From NCBI GenBank assembly GCA_934317215.1, contig CAKREH010000010.1, forward strand, positions 1-64,000: a stretch of DNA of 64,000 bases, written 5' to 3'. Source of the DNA: an uncultured Roseburia sp. (lineage in GTDB: Bacteria > Bacillota > Clostridia > Lachnospirales > Lachnospiraceae). How positions within the stretch are numbered: the first letter of the stretch is position 1; each line of letters opens with the position of its first letter. The notes below the pieces were generated by a model. That model was not told the origin of the DNA, made no database searches, and saw nothing but the letters and a program-made list of their open reading frames with translations. Positions 52,996 to 61,530 of the stretch are shown in pieces. A program made the translations under genes and the position numbers.

Positions 52996-53023
52996 AATGC
53001 CGATGGTAAGTCTCTTATTTAAA

Positions 53024-54463
53024 TCAGTTCTTCCGATGTTCCGGATGATGTATCAGCTCCTTTCGTTGTAGAATTTGCAAAATAAGACGTTCCTTCTCTG
53101 GAGTTATATGAAAAGGATTTGTGTCCAAAGGAAAACAATAGACCGGATTTTTCAGATACCTGGCATATTTCCTGGCTGCATTTTTATTTCCATGGTTACA
53201 GATATATACAGGCGGTTCAGTATTTTTGAACTGACTGGTAAAAGCAAGTGTGTCTGCAATATCCCATGGACTGCCGCTTAACAGGATAAATGTCAGGTCA
53301 AAGTGACCAGAGTCAAAATATTCACTGGTGTGAGTACCGAAGTCCCTTACCCGGATGACAGATGGTAAAACAGGATCTTCTATTCCGGGACCATAACAGG
53401 GAGCAGCAGTAAAATTTTTTGACTGAAAGATTCCCTGGTTCTCTGTGAGTGAAATTCCTGCCTGTGTCATGGATATAAGGTTGTCAGAATGATCCATTGG
53501 CATATAACAGCATGGAATATGTTTATGGTTCAGTATGTTTACCAGGGATACTGAAAAAAATGTTGCACCGGCACCGGAACGGCTGCCGATTACGGCTATG
53601 TTTTTTATGAGATGTGAAAATGCATGACACGCAGAAAATCTTTTTTTGAATGCCTGCCTGAAAAGAATTCCTTTTTTTGCCGGAGTTTTCTGACCGGCAG
53701 ATTCTGACAGTGCGAGCATAAGATCTGAGGCTGACCGGTATCTGGAATTCAGATTTGGATCGGCAGCCTTTTTTATAATATGCGTGAGTGTTTCAGAACA
53801 GCCAGGTGTACATGCTCCCGCGAGTGTTTCTAACACTTTTCCAAGAGAATAGATATCGGATGCAGCAGTCACGGCATTGCCATTAACAGCTTCCGGAGCT
53901 GCATACCCGTCTGTTCCGTATAACTGGATATTTTTACCTAAAACGGTAATAAATGAAGCGATTCCAAAGTCGATTATTTTTATCTGATTTCCACATAATA
54001 TAATATGCTCCGGTTTTAAGTCCTCATACAGGACAGGGTATGGAGATAAATGATGCAGGTAATCAAGAACAGCACAAATCTGTATGCCATAATTTATTAA
54101 TTGTTCCTCTGGAATTGTTTCCTGATGGAGAATAAGATCCTCCAGTGAATCACCCTGAATAAATTCTTCTATCATATAAAAAAAACGGTCATCTTCGTCG
54201 ATATCATATATGAGGGGGATGCCAGGATGATTAAGATTTTTCAGAAGGCTGGCTTCCTTTAAGAGCTCTTCTTCTGAAAAGTTGGAAGTGTTTCGTGCGG
54301 TGTCTTTGGGGATACACTTGATGGCACGATAAACTTTCAGTTTGAGATGTTCGGCAAGATAGACAGTGCCGCTGCTGCCGGCACCAAGAGTCGAAATAAT
54401 ACGGTATTTGCCAAACAAAAATTTGGTATCTATGCGATATCCGCTCCTTTCCGGGCGTGTCAT
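53024..54463 (-). CDS. Ser/Thr protein kinase fused to a degenerate ParA-like domain
   Basis: 479 residues, minus strand, ATG 54461-54463 with a weak GAG upstream. Residues about 18-265 are a Hanks-type kinase: GAGSSGTVY loop, Lys49, Glu70, catalytic loop YEDLKPEHI (Asp148, with the usual HRD changed to YED), DFG 165-167 and APE. Residues about 285-465 form a ParA/MinD-like fold with a P-loop lacking Lys (NIAVIGSRSGAGATFF), related to the next gene's product. There is no membrane segment or PASTA domain, so it is cytoplasmic. The architecture suggests a regulatory kinase for a TadZ/MinD-like localisation system. No known substrate. Confidence 0.82.
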   Translation of the reverse strand: MTRPERSGYRIDTKFLFGKYRIISTLGAGSSGTVYLAEHLKLKVYRAIKCIPKDTARNTSNFSEEELLKEASLLKNLNHPGIPLIYDIDEDDRFFYMIEEFIQGDSLEDLILHQETIPEEQLINYGIQICAVLDYLHHLSPYPVLYEDLKPEHIILCGNQIKIIDFGIASFITVLGKNIQLYGTDGYAAPEAVNGNAVTAASDIYSLGKVLETLAGACTPGCSETLTHIIKKAADPNLNSRYRSASDLMLALSESAGQKTPAKKGILFRQAFKKRFSACHAFSHLIKNIAVIGSRSGAGATFFSVSLVNILNHKHIPCCYMPMDHSDNLISMTQAGISLTENQGIFQSKNFTAAPCYGPGIEDPVLPSVIRVRDFGTHTSEYFDSGHFDLTFILLSGSPWDIADTLAFTSQFKNTEPPVYICNHGNKNAARKYARYLKNPVYCFPLDTNPFHITPEKERLILQILQRKELIHHPEHRKN

Positions 54464-54620
54464 ATTCGCATCTCATGCATAGTTTATATCATGAATTATT
54501 TTATATTGCAACTTCTTTTGTAATCTTTGTGGAATATAGACAAAGATTGATGTTTATAATACAGCATATGTTACAGAAAAAAAGCGGTTATGGTTTTAGA
54601 AAGTTTTAATAATGGTATAC

Positions 54621-54649
54621 TTTACATCGATATTGCATTTGTTTATAAT
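54621..54649 (+). promoter_or_regulatory. mecA promoter
   Basis: TTTACA (54621-54626), 17-nt spacer, perfect TATAAT (54644-54649). Confidence 0.75.
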
Positions 54650-54694
54650 AGATGTACAGTTTACAAGGTTTTCCGGATAAAAGGAAGTGATTGT

Positions 54695-55468
54695 ATGAAA
54701 ATTGAAAAAGTAAATGATAATCAGATTCGTTGCACACTGACGAGAGAAGACTTAGCAGAGCGTCAGATCAAGTTAAGTGAGCTGGCATACGGCACAGAAA
54801 AAGCCAAGATGCTGTTCCGTGACATGATGCAGCAGGCTGCATACGAGTTTGGGTTTGAAGCAGATGATATTCCGCTGATGATAGAGGCGATTCCGCTTTC
54901 TGCAGATACCATTATATTGGTCATTACAAAAGTAGAGTATCCGGAGGAACTTGATACAAGATTTTCCAAGTTTTCTGATCCGGATCCTGAAGATTTATAT
55001 GACGAAGCTGTTATTGGCGGGAATGTTCCTATTTCCGAGGGCGCAGATGATATACTTGGAATATTCAAAAAACAACAGGAATTAAGAAATGCAGCAAAAT
55101 CGCAGCAGAATGACAATTTCGTACCGTCAGATGGCGGTCAGAAAGAAAAAGAAGATCCGGTCAGGATCCTTGTAGACATTACGAAATTGTTTATGTTCCA
55201 GAGTCTTACTGAGCTGTCGAAGCTTGCTGCCGTGTTAGGTGATTTTTATAAAGGGAAAAATGACCTGTATGAGGATATTGCAACACACAGATATTATCTT
55301 CTGGTAAGCAAAAGCAGCCAGTCACCGGAGGAGTTCAATAAGGTGTGCAATATTTTATCTGAGTATGGATCCCAGCAGGCATATTCGCCGGCGACAGAGG
55401 CATTTTTTGGAGAACATTACAGACTGGTCATAAAAGGAAAGGCACTGCAGATGCTTGCCGCATTATAA
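54695..55468 (+). CDS. mecA: MecA-type ClpC adaptor protein
   Basis: ATG 54695 lies downstream of the promoter with AAGGAAG upstream; 257 residues. The N-terminal domain (1-85) begins MKIEKVNDNQIRCTLTREDL, the characteristic MecA/NegA opening that binds target proteins. An acidic linker (about 120-155) precedes the C-terminal domain (about 160-257), which in MecA binds and activates ClpC. It probably targets specific proteins for ClpCP degradation. Monocistronic, with a strong bidirectional terminator after it. Confidence 0.9.
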   Translation: MKIEKVNDNQIRCTLTREDLAERQIKLSELAYGTEKAKMLFRDMMQQAAYEFGFEADDIPLMIEAIPLSADTIILVITKVEYPEELDTRFSKFSDPDPEDLYDEAVIGGNVPISEGADDILGIFKKQQELRNAAKSQQNDNFVPSDGGQKEKEDPVRILVDITKLFMFQSLTELSKLAAVLGDFYKGKNDLYEDIATHRYYLLVSKSSQSPEEFNKVCNILSEYGSQQAYSPATEAFFGEHYRLVIKGKALQMLAAL

Positions 55469-55507
55469 CTGACAGACAAAGGTTTTTGACCGATAGATCA
55501 GTTTGAT

Positions 55508-55561
55508 ATCAGAAAAGGATCGTGAAGATGAGTAAAATCATTTCCACGATCCTTTTCTGAT
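55508..55561. terminator. Bidirectional terminator between mecA and the DUF1858 gene
   Basis: ATCAGAAAAGGATCGTG (55508-55524) and CACGATCCTTTTCTGAT (55545-55561) form a perfect 17-bp stem. A/T-rich runs serve both directions. Confidence 0.85.
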
Positions 55562-55596
55562 GTAATAAACGTTAACAGTAAGATGGCATTCAAAAC

Positions 55597-55809
55597 TTAC
55601 TCTGCAAGATCTTTAGCAAGAAAATCGTTGATCTCTTTTACAAGAGCATCCGGCTCGATTCCGTGAACCATAGCAGCCTCTTCGATGGTCTCCATCTGGG
55701 AAGATGGGCATCCAAGACAGTGCATACCGATATTTAAAAGAATTGGCGCGATATTTTCGTCAATCTGAAGCAGTTCGCCGATCATAGTAGATTTTGTTAC
55801 CTGTGTCAT
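55597..55809 (-). CDS. DUF1858 domain protein
   Basis: 70 residues, minus strand, ATG with GGAGG upstream. The whole protein is a DUF1858 domain (MIGELLQIDENIAPILLNIGMHCLGCPSSQ; more residues follow), with the conserved CxxC pair in HCLGCP. The domain resembles the N-terminus of ScdA/RIC iron-sulfur repair proteins. A role in binding a metal or iron-sulfur centre is inferred from family; there is no direct evidence here. Confidence 0.9.
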   Translation of the reverse strand: MTQVTKSTMIGELLQIDENIAPILLNIGMHCLGCPSSQMETIEEAAMVHGIEPDALVKEINDFLAKDLAE

Positions 55810-55981
55810 ATAGTCCTCCTTATAGAAAATAGGTTTTTTTAGTTATTATCACAGCTTATTATGCCTGGATGTGGACATTATAATACGAATCGACAGGGAT
55901 TGCAATCAGTTCCAGAAGAAGTATGAAAAAATAAACATGTACATTTTGAAAAAATATATAATTTTTAAAACAATTGACTCT

Positions 55982-56008
55982 TTAGAGAAAGTGTGTTGAA
56001 ACCGATAT
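55982..56008 (+). promoter_or_regulatory. fliC: Sigma-28-like promoter of flagellin
   Basis: TTAGA (55982-55986) lies upstream of ACCGATAT (56001-56008) with 14-15 nt between, matching the FliA/SigD pattern. The leader to the ATG is about 70 nt. Confidence 0.65.
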
Positions 56009-56087
56009 ATACAAAAGAGAATTGGGACATGGAGTGTCGGTAATACAGCATGGATGCGTGGCAGAGACAACAGAAGGAGAAAGTAGA

Positions 56088-57551
56088 ATGAGAATTAATT
56101 ACAATGTGTCAGCAGCGATTGCAAATAAACATTTACTTGGAATCGAGGATAATTTAAGTACGTCGATGGAACGCCTCTCATCGGGACTTAAGATCAATCA
56201 TTCCAAGGATAATCCGGCAGGAATGGCTATTTCCAATAAGATGAAAGCACAGATTGACGGTTTAAACAGGGCCTCACAGAATGCGTCGGATGGTATTTCC
56301 GTAATTCAGATCGCAGACGGTGCCCTGAATGAAACAACCAGTATTTTACAGCGTATGAGAGAACTCTCCGTGCAGGCAGCGAATGATGCAACATTGACGC
56401 CGGCAGATAAAGAAGCGATCCAGAAGGAGATTGATTCCTTAAAAGATGAAATTGACCGTATTTCGACGGATACAGAGTATAACAGCAAAACACTCTTAGA
56501 CGGATCATTAGACACCAGAGTTTACACAAAAAATGCAACGAGAGTCGATATTTCAGATCATGTCAAAGCAGGTCAGTATCAGCTTACCATTAATACAGCA
56601 GCTACAAATGCGGGACCGGTTACTGCAAATGAGAATTATAATTCCACAGCGCAGGTCGGTGCGTCCGGAACAATGAGTATTAATGGTTCTAAAGTAGAGA
56701 TCGAGGCAACCGATACCTATGCGGAGGCTTTTGAGAAGATCAGAAATGCTGCGGAGACAGGGGAAACTTCGGTAAAAATTGATGACACAACAGGAGCACT
56801 TAAATTTTCGTCAACAGCATATGGGCAGGAGAGCGTATTAGAAATCTCTTTTGACAATAAGAATCTGGCAGCAAACCTGGGATTTGCTGCAAATAACGGA
56901 AATGATGTGGTTGAAGATCCTCAGAATAAAGGCAGTTATGTATATGGAAAGATTCAGAATGGTAAAGTGATCGTACCATCCGGTACAGATGCAGATGTAA
57001 AGCTCAAGAAACCGGGTGATGGAACGGGCTTTGGTGATACCGCTACGGTAAAAATGGATGGAAATAAGATTACGGTAACAGACCGCGGTGGATTTGAGAT
57101 GTCATTTCTTGTTGATGCAGGTTATACGGGTAAGCTGGATTTTGATGTTACGGATATTGGAACAATGGCACTTCATATCGGTGCAAATGAGGATCAGGAA
57201 ACAAGAGTGCGTATTCCGGAAGTTTCCAGCAAGAGCCTTTACATTGATGATGCAGACGTGACGACTGTAAATGGAGCAGGAAGAGGTATCACGCAGTTTG
57301 ACGATGCAATCTCAAAAGTCAGTGAAGTGCGTTCAAGACTTGGCGCATATCAGAATCGTCTTGAGAGTACGGTATCAAGCCTGGATACGTTTGAAGAAAA
57401 TATGACAGGAGCCCAGTCACGACTGACAGATGCGGATATGGCTTCCGAGATGACAGATTATACACATCAGAATGTATTGAATCAGGCAGCAATTTCTGTT
57501 TTGACACAGGCAAATGATCTGCCACAGCAGGTATTGCAGATTCTGCAGTAA
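56088..57551 (+). CDS. fliC: Flagellin
   Basis: ATG 56088 with AAGGAGA upstream; the frame is open further upstream, but the conserved flagellin N-terminus begins here (MRINYNVSAAIANKHL). 487 residues. The N-terminal D0/D1 helices (1-140, RLSSGLKINHSKDNPAGMAISNK) and the C-terminal D1/D0 helices (about 405-487, DTFEENMTGAQSRLTDADMA and following) are conserved. The middle (about 150-400) is a beta-rich variable surface domain. Exported by the flagellar type III apparatus to build the filament. The C-terminal TLR5/D0 region is typical of gut Clostridia. Confidence 0.94.
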   Translation: MRINYNVSAAIANKHLLGIEDNLSTSMERLSSGLKINHSKDNPAGMAISNKMKAQIDGLNRASQNASDGISVIQIADGALNETTSILQRMRELSVQAANDATLTPADKEAIQKEIDSLKDEIDRISTDTEYNSKTLLDGSLDTRVYTKNATRVDISDHVKAGQYQLTINTAATNAGPVTANENYNSTAQVGASGTMSINGSKVEIEATDTYAEAFEKIRNAAETGETSVKIDDTTGALKFSSTAYGQESVLEISFDNKNLAANLGFAANNGNDVVEDPQNKGSYVYGKIQNGKVIVPSGTDADVKLKKPGDGTGFGDTATVKMDGNKITVTDRGGFEMSFLVDAGYTGKLDFDVTDIGTMALHIGANEDQETRVRIPEVSSKSLYIDDADVTTVNGAGRGITQFDDAISKVSEVRSRLGAYQNRLESTVSSLDTFEENMTGAQSRLTDADMASEMTDYTHQNVLNQAAISVLTQANDLPQQVLQILQ

Positions 57552-57566
57552 CAGGAGGGATCTGTT

Positions 57567-58043
57567 TTGAAAAAAGAACAGATAATGGATTTTACAAGAA
57601 GGATCAGCCAGAGTAACAGGGGTGGTCTGGTCATTGTAATCTATGACATATTTTTTGCGTATATGGAAGATACAAAAGAGGCATATGATAACGGAGAATG
57701 GGAAAGTTATAAGACAGCACTGCGGAATGCTTCAAAAACAGTCAGTGAATTGATCTCATCTCTTGATTTTTCCTATGAACTTGCAGGAGAGTTATACCGC
57801 ATTTATGTATTTTGCAGGGAAACGCTTGCAAAAGCAATGTATAAAAGGGATTTAAAAGAGGTTGAACTTGCAGAGAACCTGATGAAGAAACTTTATACGG
57901 CATTTGCGGAGGTAATGAAAGAGGATACCTCCGCACCGCTTATGCGTAACACCCAGCAGGTTTATGCCGGATATACGTATGGAAAAAATGATTTGGTTGA
58001 GATGTATCAGGGTTTTGATACTTCCAGAGGATTCTTAGTATAG
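57567..58043 (+). CDS. fliS: FliS-like flagellin export chaperone
   Basis: TTG start with CAGGAGGG upstream, 15 bp after flagellin; 158 residues, longer than the usual 125-130. All-helical pattern of FliS (LVIVIYDIFFAYMEDTKEAY, then SKTVSELISSLDFSYELAGELYRIY split over further helices). Gene order and helix pattern support FliS, which binds flagellin C-termini and prevents premature polymerisation; overall identity to textbook FliS looks low. Its last 37 bp overlap the convergent gene. Confidence 0.8.
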   Translation: MKKEQIMDFTRRISQSNRGGLVIVIYDIFFAYMEDTKEAYDNGEWESYKTALRNASKTVSELISSLDFSYELAGELYRIYVFCRETLAKAMYKRDLKEVELAENLMKKLYTAFAEVMKEDTSAPLMRNTQQVYAGYTYGKNDLVEMYQGFDTSRGFLV

Positions 58044-58258
58044 GAATCCTCTATTTTTTTTATGCTTGCCAGCAAAAATTTATAGCGCATTTGCACAGAA
58101 TATAGTTCATAAATGCAGCAGTCGATCATGTCCGGGTCAATTACATTTTCTAAATTACGGTATGCGTCCTGCAGATCCTGTGCAGTCTGATGGAGGTCAT
58201 TCATTAGCACTGTGTAATGCGCATCATTTGTTTTTTCTGGTTGAAAAAAACGAAACAT
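58007..58258 (-). CDS. DUF2508 (YaaL-like) small protein
   Basis: ATG 58256-58258 with GGAGG upstream, 83 residues. The helical sequence (MNDLHQTAQDLQDAYRNLEN and VDPDMIDCCIYEL) matches the YaaL/DUF2508 family. In Bacillus yaaL precedes bofA; here it is next to the bofA-like gene but on the opposite strand. Its 3' end overlaps fliS by 37 bp, so the two transcripts are antisense to each other there. Confidence 0.8.
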   Translation of the reverse strand: MFRFFQPEKTNDAHYTVLMNDLHQTAQDLQDAYRNLENVIDPDMIDCCIYELYSVQMRYKFLLASIKKIEDSYTKNPLEVSKP

Positions 58259-58436
58259 AATATTCCTCCGTCTGAAAAGTTCTTTATTTTCAGTATAATC
58301 ATAAAATTTCCATTCTATACAAAAAACGGAAAAATTATAAGAAATTATTTGCATAAAATAAGCCAGGATGAATAAATTTGATAAAAAAGAAGGCATGGGT
58401 TATCGGGTATAAAACGTGCAGAATTAAGAGGTGTGT

Positions 58437-58709
58437 ATGCCACAGATACAGGAGGAATGGACGATCATAGCGGTTCTTTGTATTGTCCTTTTCATTGTTG
58501 TGATCGGGAAAAAAATGCAGGTGCTGCTTAATTTTATGATCCGTATTGTTTTAGGCGGAATCGGGATTATTTATGCAAATGATTTCCTGGATTCACAGGG
58601 AATAGCGATTAGCGTGGGATTAAATCCGGTAAGCCTTTTGACAATTGGAATCCTTGGTATAAGCGGGTTTGCGCTGCTTTATGGAATTTTGGCATGTAAA
58701 TTTTTGTGA
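58437..58709 (+). CDS. bofA: BofA-family pro-sigma-K processing inhibitor
   Basis: ATG 58437 preceded by AAGAGGTG; 90 residues. Three hydrophobic segments (about 10-25, 30-50 and 62-85), and the family's conserved residues in FMIRIVLGGIGIIYANDFL and NPVSLLTIGILGISGF. In sporulating Bacillus, BofA holds the SpoIVFB protease inactive in the outer forespore membrane. Presence suggests the organism belongs to a spore-forming lineage, though BofA-like proteins also occur in poorly sporulating gut Clostridia. Confidence 0.85.
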   Translation: MPQIQEEWTIIAVLCIVLFIVVIGKKMQVLLNFMIRIVLGGIGIIYANDFLDSQGIAISVGLNPVSLLTIGILGISGFALLYGILACKFL

Positions 58710-58745
58710 ATAGTCTACAAAGATAAGATATTTTGAAAAAAAGTG

Positions 58746-58774
58746 TAGACAAACAAAAAAAGCGTTGTTATAAT
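58746..58774 (+). promoter_or_regulatory. Promoter of the tad operon
   Basis: TAGACA (58746-58751), 17-nt spacer, perfect TATAAT (58769-58774), 43 bp before the first tad ATG. Confidence 0.75.
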
Positions 58775-58816
58775 TCGACTTACAAACTACGAAAGAGGTG
58801 ATGAATTGGGGGACTA

Positions 58817-59257
58817 ATGAATCTTACATTGCTGACGCATCTTACGATAGCGGTGGTGATGGATTTTGGAAACGACAAAATCAGTAACCGGCTGATCGTT
58901 TCCGGATTAATTTGGGGACTTGCATTTCGACTGCTGGGGGAAGGGAGTGCAGGTGCAGTTCATTTTCTGATGAATATTTCTATTCCGGTTATCTTTTTAT
59001 TTCTTTTATTTAGTCTGCGCGTACTTGGTGCGGGCGATATCAAGTTATTTTCCATTGCAGGAGGTTTCCTGACACTGACACAACTCTGTTATCTGATACC
59101 TGTGGCTTTTGTTGTGGGGGCAGTGATAGGAGCAGGAAAGATCGTTTACAAAAAATTAACGGTTGGTTACGCAATTGGAACAAAGACATTCATGCATTTT
59201 TCAACAGCAATTTTAATTGGATATTTTATTGTGGTCTGGGGGTGGGCTATTGCATAA
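58817..59257 (+). CDS. tadV: Tad-type prepilin peptidase (A24, TadV/CpaA)
   Basis: 146 residues, ATG with a GGGGG upstream. The membrane protein has about five segments and the two aspartates of type IV prepilin peptidases: Asp in VVMDFGNDKISN and the GxGD motif (GAGDIKLFSIAGG). It lacks the methyltransferase-zinc region of PilD, as usual in TadV. It cleaves the leader of the Flp-type pilin encoded downstream. First gene of the operon. Confidence 0.9.
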   Translation: MNLTLLTHLTIAVVMDFGNDKISNRLIVSGLIWGLAFRLLGEGSAGAVHFLMNISIPVIFLFLLFSLRVLGAGDIKLFSIAGGFLTLTQLCYLIPVAFVVGAVIGAGKIVYKKLTVGYAIGTKTFMHFSTAILIGYFIVVWGWAIA

Positions 59258-60299
59258 ACTGGATGTGGCATTCTGCGATACGAATGAAACGTATGGGGAA
59301 AGATTTGCTGCATATCTGATGGAACACAAGGCAAAGGAATTTGCAGTTCATTTATTTCGGGAGCCGGAATTATTTTTGCAGAAACTAAAAAATGAAAAAT
59401 ATGATCTGGTTTTGCTTGGAAGTGGTTTTTTAGAGCCCGGAGAACAGGCTGATCTTTTGGGGATGTCTGTGCTGATCCTGTCAGAAAGTATGCCAGAGCA
59501 GTTGTCAGAAGATAATTCTTATCTGCATCCGGAGGGAAAGCCGGCGGTTATTTTTAAATATCAGCCGATGGAGGCGATCCTTCATGAAATCATGGCAGTG
59601 ACAGGAGGGAAAAAAACTGGAAAGGAGACATTTACGGGCAGTCCGGCAAAACTGGAGGTAATAGGGGTGTATTCTCCGGTAAGTCATGAAATGCAGATGC
59701 CATTTTCCATGGTGCTGGCTTCTGTGCTTGCAAAACAAAGAAGGGTATTGTACATCAATCTGATGCAAAATACCGGTTTTTTACAGCTGCTTGACAGTCA
59801 GGCAGAATATGATATCGGTGATCTGACTCTTCGCCTGAGAAAGGGGACAATAGAATCGGAACACTTTTTTCGGAATGTATACGAAATGGGGGATTTTTCG
59901 TATGTAGCTCCATTTCGCAATCCCGAGCAGCTTGGGGAATTTCAGATGAATGATTATCAGAAACTACTGGCATATCTGGAAGAGAACACGGAGTTTGATA
60001 CGGTTGTGTTTGACTTTGGAACAGGGATTTATCTTATAGAGGCTTTTCTGGAAGAATGCAGCAGTATTTATTGTCCGGTAAAAGAGGGGTATTTCTATGA
60101 GTGTCAGAAAGCAGAATTTTCTCATTATCTAAAACGGGCAAAGCCGGATGGAATGTTTGAAAAGTTACATTTTGTAAATCTTCCTTTTACTGCGAAAGGA
60201 ATCCGCGGCGGAAGAAATATGTTAGAACAGCTTATCTGGAGTGAATTTGGAGATTTTATAAGAAACTATCTGGCAGGAGATACTTATGGAAAAATATAG
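59250..60299 (+). CDS. tadZ: TadZ/CpaE-like localisation protein with degenerate P-loop
   Basis: The TTG at 59250 overlaps the tadV stop and has GGGGGTGGG upstream; 349 residues. The N-terminal domain (1-110) is receiver-like (YDLVLLGSGFLEPGE) without a clear phospho-acceptor set. The C-terminal half (about 140-349) is ParA/MinD-like, but the P-loop is replaced by VIGVYSPVSHEMQMPFSMVL, without Lys. FDTVVFDFGTG marks the Walker B strand. TadZ localises the Tad secretion machine; the loss of ATPase motifs resembles the proteins encoded at 52429-54463. Overlaps tadA by 14 bp. Confidence 0.85.
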   Translation: MHKLDVAFCDTNETYGERFAAYLMEHKAKEFAVHLFREPELFLQKLKNEKYDLVLLGSGFLEPGEQADLLGMSVLILSESMPEQLSEDNSYLHPEGKPAVIFKYQPMEAILHEIMAVTGGKKTGKETFTGSPAKLEVIGVYSPVSHEMQMPFSMVLASVLAKQRRVLYINLMQNTGFLQLLDSQAEYDIGDLTLRLRKGTIESEHFFRNVYEMGDFSYVAPFRNPEQLGEFQMNDYQKLLAYLEENTEFDTVVFDFGTGIYLIEAFLEECSSIYCPVKEGYFYECQKAEFSHYLKRAKPDGMFEKLHFVNLPFTAKGIRGGRNMLEQLIWSEFGDFIRNYLAGDTYGKI

Positions 60300-61530
60300 G
60301 TGGAGTGAAGAGGTATTTGAAGGTTTAAGGTCAAATATTATAGCGGCACTTGATTTGTCCAGAGAGCAAAATGATGAAGAGATTTACCGGTTTATTGAAA
60401 AGGAAGTGGAAGAATATTCCAGAGAAAATCTGCTGACACTGAAAGAACGGGAGAAATTAGAACATTTACTGTTTAATTCGTTAAGAAAATATGATGCAAT
60501 CCAGGAATTATTAGAAGATCCTGAAGTGACGGAGATTATGATCAATGGAGCGTCACATATTTTTTATGAGAAAAAAGGAAAACTGTTTCAGGCGCAGACA
60601 CATTTTTCATCCGAACAGAAATTGAGTGATGTGATACAACAGATGGCAGGGAACAGTAACCGTATGGTAAATGAAGCATCGCCAATCGTGGATACAAGGT
60701 TAGCAGACGGATCACGTGTGAATATTGTACTTTCACCAATTTCCATAGATGGTGCCGCAGTATCTATCCGAAAATTTCCACAAACGCCTATTTTGATGGA
60801 GGATCTGATACGGATAGGGTCGATTACAGAGGAAGCAGCAGCATTTCTGAAAATGCTTGTGACAGCTGGATATAACATATTTATATCAGGAGGGACAGGC
60901 TCCGGGAAAACGACATTCTTAAACGCACTGTCCCAGTATATTCCGAGGGAGGAAAGAATCATTACAATTGAAGATTCAGCAGAACTCAGGCTTGTTGACA
61001 AACCCAATCTGGTAAGACTTGAGACAAGGAATCAGATGTTTGAGGGGGTAAAGCCGGTTACCATACGGGATCTGATCCGCACCGCACTTCGAATGAGACC
61101 GGAGAGAATCATTGTTGGTGAGTGCAGAGGAGAAGAGGCACTTGATATGCTGCAGGCAATGAATACCGGGCATGATGGAAGTTTATCCACAGGTCATGCA
61201 AATTCCTGCCGGGATATGATGAGCCGTTTGGAAACGATGGTGCTGATGGGGATGGAACTGCCGCTTACGGCGATACGAAGTCAGATTGCTTCGGGACTGG
61301 ACATTCTGGTTCATCTTGGGCGAATGAGGGATAAAAGCCGTAAGGTGCTGTCAATCACAGAAGTGATCGGTATGCAGGAGGGGGAGATTGTGTTGAAAGA
61401 TCTGTATCACTATGTGGAAAAACCATCGGATATGGAAAAAGTTTGTGGAGAATTGAAGAGAATGGGAACATTATTTCATCAGGAGAAATGTAAAAGGGCA
61501 GGAATTGGGCTTTCGGATACAGGAGGATAA
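60286..61530 (+). CDS. tadA: Tad pilus assembly ATPase (TadA/CpaF)
   Basis: 414 residues, a type II/IV secretion ATPase. N-terminal helical domain (1-130), then the Walker A ISGGTGSGKTT (about 201-211), an Asp-box IEDSAEL, LRMRPERIIVGECRGEEALDMLQ (Walker B with Glu) and the His-box GSLSTGHANS. All catalytic motifs are intact, so it should power pilin polymerisation and/or retraction from the cytoplasmic face. Confidence 0.95.
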   Translation: MEKYRWSEEVFEGLRSNIIAALDLSREQNDEEIYRFIEKEVEEYSRENLLTLKEREKLEHLLFNSLRKYDAIQELLEDPEVTEIMINGASHIFYEKKGKLFQAQTHFSSEQKLSDVIQQMAGNSNRMVNEASPIVDTRLADGSRVNIVLSPISIDGAAVSIRKFPQTPILMEDLIRIGSITEEAAAFLKMLVTAGYNIFISGGTGSGKTTFLNALSQYIPREERIITIEDSAELRLVDKPNLVRLETRNQMFEGVKPVTIRDLIRTALRMRPERIIVGECRGEEALDMLQAMNTGHDGSLSTGHANSCRDMMSRLETMVLMGMELPLTAIRSQIASGLDILVHLGRMRDKSRKVLSITEVIGMQEGEIVLKDLYHYVEKPSDMEKVCGELKRMGTLFHQEKCKRAGIGLSDTGG

